A stretch of DNA of 23,943 nt from a virus: positions 1 to 23,943 of the IMG/VR virus record IMGVR_UViG_3300037560_000144; one strand, written 5' to 3'. The position numbers were made by a program, and so were the translations under genes. Below the pieces are notes generated by a model. The model worked only from the letters and a program-made list of their open reading frames with translations, was not told where the DNA came from and searched no databases. How positions within the stretch are numbered: the first letter of the stretch is position 1; the number at the start of each line of letters is the position of its first letter. Positions 15,269 through 23,181 of this stretch are shown one piece after another.

Positions 15269-16362
15269 TTTGGGTACGCGTACCCACCCTCCGCGTAGTC
15301 AGTCACGTCCTCGTAGTCGGCTTCAATGTAGCCGCCTTCGGCTGTTCCCGGTGGTGGTTGCAGTCCACGGTACACACCGTAAGCACCAGCAAGTTGCGAC
15401 AGCGGTGACGGCTGGTAAACGCTCGCCGGTCCCACATCGGTACGCGTCGTCGTCCTTCCTTGCGGAGGCAATCCACGAATGATCTCGGACATCCAGCTGG
15501 CTCGGTCGAACGGCAACTGACGTTGCTCCAAGAAGTCGGCGTACGCGAGATCGAGACTTGCCTGATCCATTCCACGTGTCTGCTGACCGATTGCTTCCAT
15601 CGATGCAGCATCCGTGAGGCCCATCCGCTGAGCTGCTTCGCCCATACGTCCAAGTCCTTCGGCTCCGGCGTACATCTGTTGTGCACCTGCTTCTTCGAGG
15701 GCACCAGTAATGCGAGCCAACTCGGCCTGCCGTTGCTGTCCTGCACCGAAGATGTCTGCGCCCTGACCGTAGGCTCCGGACAGTGCTTCGAGACGTTGCG
15801 CTTCGAGTCCCTCAGAGATTTCCTGCATGCCCTGCATACCGATGTCTTCCATCGAGCCGGTGCCGCCACGTGATCCATACTGACCGGCACCTCCAAAGGT
15901 GCGCTGCAGTGACGGCAGGAATTTATTTTCCAGCGTACGTTGGGCGAGCTGCTCTTGTCGGTCGAGCACGCCACCGATGTAAGGATTCATGTACGACTCG
16001 GCGACGCCGGGATCAGTCCACTGTTGTGAGCCCGCTTGGAGGAAGGGGTCCGCCGAACGTCTGATGTTGGCCGCACGACTCAGGCCTCCGCCATAGCCCG
16101 CAGCTCCCGCTTCGAGGTACGGCTGATACGAGCCGATGTTCGCTTCGGTCATGCCGAACGCAGCCTGTTGCTCGGGAGAGAAGCCAGCGATCCTGGGACC
16201 ACCGTACGGAATGTAGGGCTCAGCTGCAGCAGCGTTCGCTCGCGCGATCAGTCCCTGCGTGTAATCCGACATCCACTTCGGGATGTTTTCCACGGTCTGC
16301 CCGTAGGTTGTGACCGATTGTGGAGGCTTTCCCTCAAATAAGAAGTCTAAGTTAGCGGGCAT
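15238..16362 (-). CDS. putative virion protein, 374 aa (0-frame product)
   Basis: The start (ATG at 16362) directly follows the stop of the upstream gene and has GGGGAG about seven bases before it. The protein opens with a linker, then NIPKWMSDYTQGLIARANA and YIPYGGPRIAGFSPEQQAAF, a beginning I associate with environmental phage virion proteins. The middle is helical and rich in Ala, Gln and Gly (about 120-310). The end carries repeated Gly-Gly motifs (TAEGGYIEADYED, DYAEGGYAYPK). The 0 frame stops at TAG (15238-15240), nine codons after the slippery heptamer. I believe a fraction of ribosomes shift to the -1 frame. Function unknown; neighbours suggest an internal or tail-associated virion component. 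Confidence 0.75.
   Translation of the reverse strand: MPANLDFLFEGKPPQSVTTYGQTVENIPKWMSDYTQGLIARANAAAAEPYIPYGGPRIAGFSPEQQAAFGMTEANIGSYQPYLEAGAAGYGGGLSRAANIRRSADPFLQAGSQQWTDPGVAESYMNPYIGGVLDRQEQLAQRTLENKFLPSLQRTFGGAGQYGSRGGTGSMEDIGMQGMQEISEGLEAQRLEALSGAYGQGADIFGAGQQRQAELARITGALEEAGAQQMYAGAEGLGRMGEAAQRMGLTDAASMEAIGQQTRGMDQASLDLAYADFLEQRQLPFDRASWMSEIIRGLPPQGRTTTRTDVGPASVYQPSPLSQLAGAYGVYRGLQPPPGTAEGGYIEADYEDVTDYAEGGYAYPKGALVEAAMR
15268..15285 (-). promoter_or_regulatory. putative -1 frameshift site with overlapping palindrome
   Basis: On the - strand the 0-frame codons read TAC CCA AAA GGA, giving the canonical X XXY YYZ heptamer C CCA AAA (15268-15274). Its CCC is the end of the perfect 14-base palindrome GGGTACGCGTACCC (15272-15285), able to form a 5-base-pair stem with a CGCG loop. 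A Shine-Dalgarno-like GGAGGG lies about 12 bases upstream of the heptamer, a spacing similar to known bacterial -1 stimulators. No strong downstream hairpin was found by eye. Confidence 0.55.
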
Positions 16363-18414
16363 TTACATTCTCCCCGATTCGGTCATCGCTCTGCGAAGTT
16401 TTGCCATGCCACCTCGCGCCATATACTGGTGAGGCTGCTTCGCTTTGTGACTGAAGCCGCCCTTCATCAGGTTCTTCGCCTTGTGTTGGCGGAGGTTCGT
16501 ACGCATCTCATCCAACCGCTTCGCTCCCGCGTCACCGGATCCGTCACCCAAGAGTGCGACCGATTCTGCGTCTATGACGTACTCACCGTCGCTCAGTCGC
16601 GCCGGAATGTCGTCGGACCTACCTGTGCCCGGTCCCTTAACATAACGCCCTGCGGCTGCTACAGACGGGCTGGCACGCGGCACGTCAGCGTTCTGAGCCC
16701 AGTAATCGAACTCGCCTCCACGTTGGTAGCCGCCCATGGCTGCTCCCGGCATGCCTTGACCCAGCTCGGGTGCGGGTGGCATCCACGTTCCCGTGTTGGG
16801 ATCTTTCATGTAGCCAGCCGCTCGCAGCCGTCCACCATTACCCCGGACCATCTGGGCTGGGATAGGCTGACCCTGCGACATCATCTGAGCTAGTTGATCC
16901 TGCGCTCCCAGTCCTCCTGTCGGATCTCCCGGTACAGCGGGCGTGCCCGTCTCTCCGGCGAACGGTTCAGGCGTGACGAAGAGTCGCTCGCCAGTATGCG
17001 GAGCCCCTTGCTGACCGTAGGTGTAGTAAGCGCTCGGGTCTCCGGGACCAATCCATTCTCGCTCGCTGGTGTATTGTGGCAGAGATTCCATCATCCACTC
17101 GGGCATCGCTGGAGCCTGACCTTCTTCGTAGCCACCACCAGTTAGAGCACCCAGTCCAGTCAGCATTGGCAGGTACTTCATCAGGTCGGTCCCACCTGCC
17201 GCCGGAGCTGCTGGGGGTGCCGCAGCTGCTGCGGGAGTTGCTGCGGGTCCACCTGCAGGATCACCAAACACAGTTAGCTCATCCGGCCCAGCAGGGATAG
17301 GACTCATGCCACCTGCTTCAGCCAAGCCGCCCGCTGCAGGATCGAGGAGCGGATCTGGGGGAGCTGCGGCGGCAGGTGACATCGAACCCGGTTCAGTTGG
17401 TCGCACTGCCATGATGCCACCGGCACCCGGATCTTCGAGGTTGAAAATGTCCTGTCCCTTCTCAACGAGACCTTCCATGGTCGGCTTCATCATCTGAGCC
17501 ATTGCACCCTGCATGGCACCCGTTGCGAAGTCACCACCGGTCAACTCGGAACCTGCACCACTGGCGAGCGCTGAACCGAGAAGCGCTGAAGTACTGTCGG
17601 ACAAGTTGGGTGCAATATCCTTGAGTGCGCCACCCGCTAAGTCACCCAGACCTCCGCTAATGGCACCGGAGATCGCACCGGTTGCAAAGTCGCCACCTCC
17701 AGCTGCGGACATGCCGCCACGCAGCAGTGCGTTGCCGACTACACTACCCGCTGTACCCGCACCGGCACCTATCGCTTTGCCGATCCACGCGCCCAGTCCG
17801 GGAGCGAAAATGCTCAGTGCAATTGGAGCAACGATCTGGAAGATCTCGGAACTAAAGACTTTTTTCACTGCCTTCTTCACCTTCTTCCAGATCTTCGACA
17901 GGAAACCGTACTCGGGCATGCCGGTGTTAGGATTGACATCAGCCTTACCCCACATGCCTTCCATAACCTCCATCTCCTCCGGCGTCATGTGCACCAGCAT
18001 GGAGTCGCCGCCACGTCCACCGCGACGTGTCGTCTCAGCAGCTTTTGCAAGACCACCTTCGGCCTTGTCCACGTAGCCACCGATCTCGTACAGGCGCACC
18101 TTCTTGGTGTCCTCTGTCTTGACACCGGCTTTCTTCATCAGCTCGGTTGCAGCGAACGAGTACAACAGCTCGGAACCACCGGGCATGGACTCGATCTCTT
18201 GGGCAGCTTCGACGATCTCAGGGTCACCCCCTTTCTCCTGCAGCATGGCAGCAAGACCTGGTTGAGCTTGGATGCCCGCGAAACCTTCCCGCTCTTTCGC
18301 AGTCGGCATCGGTCTGCCTTTAAGTGCGCCAGGTGTGTACGGACCTCCGGGAGGACCCGAAGCTGTGATCCGTTTTGGTGTGCCGCCGCGCTTTGGTGCT
18401 GGTAAATCTGCCAT
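16363..18414 (-). CDS. large virion protein with hydrophobic Gly/Ala segment and DGEYVID motif
   Basis: This 683-residue protein starts with a Pro/Gly-rich region. An early Gly-Gly motif block (YEIGGYVDKAEGGLAKAAE) follows at about 108-126, then a basic amphipathic helix (about 170-185, FLSKIWKKVKKAVKKVF) and a long hydrophobic Gly/Ala stretch (about 186-300) suited to membrane insertion. The middle is Pro/Ala/Gly-rich and likely disordered. Near residue 610 is GTGRSDDIPARLSDGEYVID, a motif I recall as widespread in environmental phage virion proteins. The C-terminus has further Gly-Gly motifs (MKGGFSH, MARGGMAKL). It lies four bases after a small gene and abuts the next. An ejected internal protein or tape-measure-like role is likely by inference. 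Confidence 0.75.
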   Translation of the reverse strand: MADLPAPKRGGTPKRITASGPPGGPYTPGALKGRPMPTAKEREGFAGIQAQPGLAAMLQEKGGDPEIVEAAQEIESMPGGSELLYSFAATELMKKAGVKTEDTKKVRLYEIGGYVDKAEGGLAKAAETTRRGGRGGDSMLVHMTPEEMEVMEGMWGKADVNPNTGMPEYGFLSKIWKKVKKAVKKVFSSEIFQIVAPIALSIFAPGLGAWIGKAIGAGAGTAGSVVGNALLRGGMSAAGGGDFATGAISGAISGGLGDLAGGALKDIAPNLSDSTSALLGSALASGAGSELTGGDFATGAMQGAMAQMMKPTMEGLVEKGQDIFNLEDPGAGGIMAVRPTEPGSMSPAAAAPPDPLLDPAAGGLAEAGGMSPIPAGPDELTVFGDPAGGPAATPAAAAAPPAAPAAGGTDLMKYLPMLTGLGALTGGGYEEGQAPAMPEWMMESLPQYTSEREWIGPGDPSAYYTYGQQGAPHTGERLFVTPEPFAGETGTPAVPGDPTGGLGAQDQLAQMMSQGQPIPAQMVRGNGGRLRAAGYMKDPNTGTWMPPAPELGQGMPGAAMGGYQRGGEFDYWAQNADVPRASPSVAAAGRYVKGPGTGRSDDIPARLSDGEYVIDAESVALLGDGSGDAGAKRLDEMRTNLRQHKAKNLMKGGFSHKAKQPHQYMARGGMAKLRRAMTESGRM

Positions 18415-18418
18415 CGTC

Positions 18419-18685
18419 TTACCCCATAAAATCTACAGTGGAGAACATTCTCTCCGCCCATTCTCTCCAATCATCGAACGAATACGGGTCAGGCACGTCC
18501 TGCCCAAGTGCATCTGAGCCTCCGAAGACACCTGCCGCCCAGTCCTGCCACTTCTCAGGATCGTCCAGACGAGCGTAATTAGGATCGGATCCCATCTCCC
18601 CATCAGTGAGGAAGCCCAGTGCGCCTGCCATGAAGTCAGCCCACTCGATCACGTTGTCGAAGCCCTGTGGGTTGATGATGGTCAT
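18419..18685 (-). CDS. small acidic hypothetical protein, 88 aa
   Basis: This is an unrecognised acidic, Trp- and Asp-rich protein. Two related segments are visible: IEWADFMAGALGFL near the N-terminus, and WREWAERMFSTVDFM at the C-terminus, with WQDWAAGVFGG between. These W-x-x-W-A-x-x-(M/V)-F patterns look like three short repeats of an amphipathic helix. It has AAGGA about nine bases before the ATG and overlaps the nozzle gene by four bases (ATGA), so it is translationally coupled. A minor virion or assembly factor is possible. Confidence 0.65.
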   Translation of the reverse strand: MTIINPQGFDNVIEWADFMAGALGFLTDGEMGSDPNYARLDDPEKWQDWAAGVFGGSDALGQDVPDPYSFDDWREWAERMFSTVDFMG

Positions 18686-20244
18686 GACTCGATCCTTCCG
18701 TCAGCGGGCTCGATGTGGGCGTAAGTTTTGCCCAGCTCGTAGTTGCCACCCTGCGTGTTCGATTCGAACTTGAAGCTCATCAACCGTCGGATGTCCTTGA
18801 ATTTAACAGTCTCTTCGTCGCTAGACGAGGGTGTCTCAAAAATCGTCTCGATGGGTCCGTCCGCCACGGTAGCTTTCGCGTTGGCACGTCCACGTACCTG
18901 TAGGGTCATGTCCCCTGCCTGCACCAGGTCGGGCTCGACTCGTGCAACACGCAGAGATTTGTCTGCCACCTGCTGGTCAAGCAACGCGAACTCGTGCGTC
19001 TCGAAGAACGATTGCACAGCGCTGACGCTGCTCAGGCGAATCTTGTCGAACGCTGTCTCGTGCTGCCAGAGCGTGCGTCCGTTTGCAGTAATCTCGTTGT
19101 CCACCATGAAGGGACGTTGGTACACGTTGGCAAAAACTCCTGCCGTGCGTCCCTGATCAATGTCATCGAAGTCGGGTAACGGTGTGTCGAACCAGTAGCC
19201 TTCGCGCACGTTGAAAATCACAGCGTGGGTGCACTCAGTTGCACTGCCACGTGGGTAGCACCACCAGATCTCACCGTAGCGAGGGATCTTGAAGCCGAAA
19301 CACTTCTGCCGGTGCGTGAAGTTGATGTTGTCGAAGAAAAAGTTCTGGTTCATGTTGTTGGGCATCTCACGCACGACACCGTTGAACAGATACCAACGAT
19401 CAACACCGGGCCAATAGTAAATGCCGTCCATCTCGACCACGCCCTGCGAACTCATGATCGTAGTGCCTCGGGCAACGATGTCGAAAACAAAATCAGGTGA
19501 GCCACCAGCATTGAACGTCGCGCGGATGACGGAGTCGAGTCCCCACATCAGCACAGCAGGACCAGCACCGGCACCTCGAAGCGGCATGCCCTTAACAATT
19601 TTCTGCGTGCCCAAGTTGAACTCGACCGGCGCAATCGAGAGGTTGTTGATTGCAGAGTACCGGATGATGCCTCCACTACCGAATGCGAACAGGTATAAAC
19701 CACTGACACAGATGCCACCGCTCACAGGACCAAACGTGCCGGTGTTCCAACCGGTAGTAGGATCGGCACTTAATCCCGTTATCGAGAGGACCGTAGTTGC
19801 TGTCATCGTGTCGATGTAGATGTCACCACCGATGGAGTTGTCAATGTTCGCTGCATTCGGTGCAGCGTGTGCAACGAGCACATGGTTACCAGTGCCTTGC
19901 GTGTCGGCATACACCTCGAACTGCCACAGATTGTTGAGATCGGTAACGAAGCCAACAGGTGTGCGGTCGTTGAACAGGAACAGCGAGCCATTGTTAACCT
20001 GGTACTGACCAATAGTATTCGGGTGACCCAAGTGCAAGAACTGAACGTCGTCTTGCGAGAAGGTAGCCATGCCACGAGTGATCTCGGGCACGGTGTCAGT
20101 GACCTGCTGATAGCCGCCCATCTTTTTTGGTTTGCCACGCTGGAACCTGCACCACAGCCCGTCGATGTAGTGCTCGTTATCGAAACGAGTACTGTCCCGT
20201 TTGATTCCGGGAGCAGAGGCAAGCATTGCAGGCTGTTCAGCCAC
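18682..20244 (-). CDS. tail nozzle-like/DNA-stabilisation-type virion protein
   Basis: The 520-residue sequence is rich in beta strands and resembles proteins forming the tail tube or nozzle in short-tailed phages. The N-terminus carries the diagnostic-looking block GIKRDSTRFDNEHYIDG followed by WCRFQRGKPKKMGGY (13-45), then strands with DDVQFLHLG and a propeller-like series of short beta units (FLFNDRTPVG, YLFAFGSGGIIRY, YYWPGVDRWYLFNG). There are no membrane segments. The start is GTG at 20244, nine bases after the tail fibre stop, with a poor ribosome binding site; an internal ATG at 20226 is an alternative. The neighbouring SU10-type adaptor supports the assignment. Nozzle identity is inferred. 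Confidence 0.72.
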   Translation of the reverse strand: MAEQPAMLASAPGIKRDSTRFDNEHYIDGLWCRFQRGKPKKMGGYQQVTDTVPEITRGMATFSQDDVQFLHLGHPNTIGQYQVNNGSLFLFNDRTPVGFVTDLNNLWQFEVYADTQGTGNHVLVAHAAPNAANIDNSIGGDIYIDTMTATTVLSITGLSADPTTGWNTGTFGPVSGGICVSGLYLFAFGSGGIIRYSAINNLSIAPVEFNLGTQKIVKGMPLRGAGAGPAVLMWGLDSVIRATFNAGGSPDFVFDIVARGTTIMSSQGVVEMDGIYYWPGVDRWYLFNGVVREMPNNMNQNFFFDNINFTHRQKCFGFKIPRYGEIWWCYPRGSATECTHAVIFNVREGYWFDTPLPDFDDIDQGRTAGVFANVYQRPFMVDNEITANGRTLWQHETAFDKIRLSSVSAVQSFFETHEFALLDQQVADKSLRVARVEPDLVQAGDMTLQVRGRANAKATVADGPIETIFETPSSSDEETVKFKDIRRLMSFKFESNTQGGNYELGKTYAHIEPADGRIES

Positions 20245-20253
20245 TTACATCAC

Positions 20254-22527
20254 TCATGATATGTTGTCGTTCTCCGCAAGTTCAAAGAAGGAAGGCTCTC
20301 GGATAGTAGTGGCGGCACCACTGACTGAAGCCTGTGAAAACAGAATCTCTAGATTACCGACGAGCGTATCGTGGGACTGGAAAGAGAACTCCCAAATCAA
20401 ACACGATAGCTGTCCATTCGTCATGGTGGTGATATCAATTTCAGTTTCAAAATCTGTTCCCACATCACTATCAAACACACCAGCAGCATCTTGCGCTTGC
20501 CACATAAACTGTCCGATTTCCTCTGGTGTTTGGCTATAGCTGGCGACAACCGTAATGTCCCCACCGTTCTGGTCATACCAGATAACGGCCCGACCTTTCC
20601 AGCGTCGTGCAGGGGGAACGTGAAAGTTTGACCAGTTTGCAATGCTAGTTGGGGTGGCATCACTCGTACGTGATTGGTCAGCAAGGGTAGCTCTACGCTG
20701 CAGCCCATCAAGCCTATAGTCATTGCCAGCGTCATCCCTAAACATCATCGTATTCGGATTCAAGCCGGTCACATGGGGACCATCGCTATACAGTGCACCA
20801 AACCCTCCAAGCTGCGAAGGAGCTATTGCCGTCTCGGCTAGGTAGATAACCCCAGACAGGAATCGCCAATCCTCATCAGTCTGGAAGTCGGTGATCACGC
20901 CTCCGCTGGACGTGAGAAAGCAGGTCCCTCCTATGACTGCTAGAGTGACTACATCAGCTCCGCTGGTGAGTTCGACACGCCCAATGCCGAGTATGCCACC
21001 CGCACTAAGAGTGGCTAAGGTCCCAGCATCAGCCCATTCACCCGCACCATCACCTCGGAGCATTCGACCAGCCGCTCCACTCGCAGCAACAATTCCTCCG
21101 GATATCGTAATTGTCTTGGTCGAACCAACTCCACTTGCCACGACACCCGCACCGACAAAGTCGAGCGTGTCTGCGACTGTTGCTAACGGGACACCTTCGT
21201 CTTCGATGGTAATCCCAGGAAAGCCCAGTGCAAGGATGTCAGTGATCGTTGCTTTGCGATTGACGTTCGCGTTATCAATATCCTCGAAGGCTAAGAAGTC
21301 ACCGACTGCCGGTGCAGCTGACACGATGCTGGTGAGATCGAAGTCGAACGTCCGGGGAGACGATGACAAATCGCCGCCTCCAGCCATGCCGTCGCCAGCC
21401 ACAAGACTAAACGTGGTAGCAACACCTCCCAGGTTTGCAAGTGCTGTTGCAGCATCCGTCGCACCGGTACCACCCTGACCGATGGTGATCGGGAACCCGA
21501 TGCTGGTGGAGCTGCTCGCGTTGATCACGTCAGTGCCATCGCAGTAAACGATTAAACTCTGACCCTGAGTAACGAATATCCCCGCACCGGCAGCGGTGTC
21601 GATCTCCAGCGTGAACGCATTTGTCGTCTGGTTATCCACCCAATACTGCTGCGTCGTGTTAGGTACGACGATGCGTCGGTTACCAGTCAATGCACCCGTG
21701 AAACGATACGCAATCCTGTTGAGGTTCGCACCGGACAGAACGAAGTCACCTGAACCTGGTATCGGAATCGACACGAAGTCGAACGCGATAGTTGAACCGG
21801 AGCTAAGTCCAACGGTGAAGAAGTCTGTGCCATCAGTAAAGATGAAACACGAGTCCTGCGGATCGAGATTGATGCTCGCACCACTGTCGATCTGTCCGGA
21901 CGGAGGCAAGACATTAAGCGTGCCGCTGCCTCCGTTGTGCAGCATGAAGAACCAGTCATTGCCGACTACTCCCGGCGACGGCAAGTTACATGTACCTGCA
22001 CCTGCGATATAGACCAAGCACTTCGCTCGATCACCATCGACAGCGGTGAAAGGTGTCGCTGCTTCAATGTCGGAGTCGATCTTCTGGTTGAGCAGTGCGC
22101 TAATTGCTTTGAGGCCTGCGCCTGCCAGTCCAGAAGCAGATGCCGGAGTGGCTGCATTGCCACCCAACTGGAACGTGGTCCATATACCTGCTTGCGTGGA
22201 GTTGTCCGTAAGTACGACAACCCACTGCTCGCCTGACAGCACCTGCTGGATCGTGCCGCCTGTGTTGTCACGCACGGTAAATGAATTGGCACCTCGGTTG
22301 TTGAAGGTAGCTTTGTTACCCGTGCTCGTGTTTCGTGCATCGGGCATGTCAACGTTGAGCGACGGTGCAGTAGTATCGACGTCCATGACGTCTGCAACGA
22401 CGCTGTCGCCCGTGATCTGTTGTTCAGTCGGCCACTGCAGCGTGACATCCACAGCCGTAGTTATCATTAGATAACTCAACTGCGATGGGAAAATTAAATT
22501 TCCACCAAAGACATCGGTGTAAGACAT
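20254..22527 (-). CDS. tail fibre / receptor-binding protein
   Basis: This 757-residue protein is almost all short beta strands with Gly, Thr, Ser and Asn, typical of trimeric tail fibres. Residues 350-367 read GQGGTGATDAATALANLG, a hallmark segment of many phage fibres. Before it are three related beta domains at about 58-121, 168-240 and 275-338. Each has a pattern of NxTTNxFTL-like strands, a G-x-x-(W/D) turn, and a DGT or TDNS turn near the end, suggesting duplication. The C-terminal part (about 600-757) is probably the receptor-contacting head. GGGAGG lies nine bases before the ATG, and the start overlaps the adaptor stop by one base. It is the main candidate for host-range determination. 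Confidence 0.85.
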   Translation of the reverse strand: MSYTDVFGGNLIFPSQLSYLMITTAVDVTLQWPTEQQITGDSVVADVMDVDTTAPSLNVDMPDARNTSTGNKATFNNRGANSFTVRDNTGGTIQQVLSGEQWVVVLTDNSTQAGIWTTFQLGGNAATPASASGLAGAGLKAISALLNQKIDSDIEAATPFTAVDGDRAKCLVYIAGAGTCNLPSPGVVGNDWFFMLHNGGSGTLNVLPPSGQIDSGASINLDPQDSCFIFTDGTDFFTVGLSSGSTIAFDFVSIPIPGSGDFVLSGANLNRIAYRFTGALTGNRRIVVPNTTQQYWVDNQTTNAFTLEIDTAAGAGIFVTQGQSLIVYCDGTDVINASSSTSIGFPITIGQGGTGATDAATALANLGGVATTFSLVAGDGMAGGGDLSSSPRTFDFDLTSIVSAAPAVGDFLAFEDIDNANVNRKATITDILALGFPGITIEDEGVPLATVADTLDFVGAGVVASGVGSTKTITISGGIVAASGAAGRMLRGDGAGEWADAGTLATLSAGGILGIGRVELTSGADVVTLAVIGGTCFLTSSGGVITDFQTDEDWRFLSGVIYLAETAIAPSQLGGFGALYSDGPHVTGLNPNTMMFRDDAGNDYRLDGLQRRATLADQSRTSDATPTSIANWSNFHVPPARRWKGRAVIWYDQNGGDITVVASYSQTPEEIGQFMWQAQDAAGVFDSDVGTDFETEIDITTMTNGQLSCLIWEFSFQSHDTLVGNLEILFSQASVSGAATTIREPSFFELAENDNIS

Positions 22528-23171
22528 CAGACAGCCTCCCTCGTAACGTTCCTATCAATGATGCGCTTGACGTCCTGGCCTTCAAGAATCGCAACATCCT
22601 TTTCGTAAATGCCTTGCCATACCGGAATACGTTCGTCGTTCTTTAAAAATGGAGTCGCCTGCAGGAGCGCACCATGAAGCAAAGAGTTCGGGGCAAAGTC
22701 CGTCGTCCAGTTCGTTTGATTGGTGGCATCCAGAAGTGCAGGCAACTCCCAGTAGTTGACCTCGAATGGATAAGCAAAATCTGCCGACGGTGCGAACAAC
22801 CAATTGAAGTAATCGTAGTCAGCGTAAAACTTCGGCTGTTCAGTGAGATCTTCATCCGGCCAATAACGTCGGGCGTACTCATACGAACGAGCGAACAGCT
22901 GAGTTCTCACCTGCGTCGTTCCCACACCTATGTTGATCGAGATCGTGTCGCGCCAGCGGTTAGGCTTTGGAATAACTGACTGTCCGACACCTAGCGTGTC
23001 GGTCACTACGGCTACAAACCCCAGGATTTTCAATCGGTTCGCCAGCTCCCGCTCTGCAAGGTTAATCAAGCTCGGGAGCTGGTCGAACACAGTAGGATCC
23101 ACAGCCGTGCCTCGCTCCAGATACGCACGGAGATCACTTTGGAGCGAGTCAAATGTCATCGAGACAGCCAT
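22527..23171 (-). CDS. SU10-type head-to-tail adaptor protein
   Basis: This 214-residue protein resembles the adaptor family described for phage SU10-like podoviruses, which links portal to tail. The N-terminus MTFDSLQSDLRAYLERG, then DQLPSLINLAERELANRLK, is characteristic. Beta strands with RWRDTISINIG, the Tyr/Trp-rich middle (YWPDEDL, KFYADYDYFNWLFAP) and the C-terminal helical region (LLHGALLQATPFLKND) also fit. AGGAG lies about six bases before the ATG. It is followed directly by the tail fibre and nozzle genes, as in a connector and tail module. The portal gene would be expected further right, beyond the window. The assignment is from recognised sequence pattern, not from a search. Confidence 0.8.
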   Translation of the reverse strand: MAVSMTFDSLQSDLRAYLERGTAVDPTVFDQLPSLINLAERELANRLKILGFVAVVTDTLGVGQSVIPKPNRWRDTISINIGVGTTQVRTQLFARSYEYARRYWPDEDLTEQPKFYADYDYFNWLFAPSADFAYPFEVNYWELPALLDATNQTNWTTDFAPNSLLHGALLQATPFLKNDERIPVWQGIYEKDVAILEGQDVKRIIDRNVTREAV

Positions 23172-23181
23172 GAATTACTCC

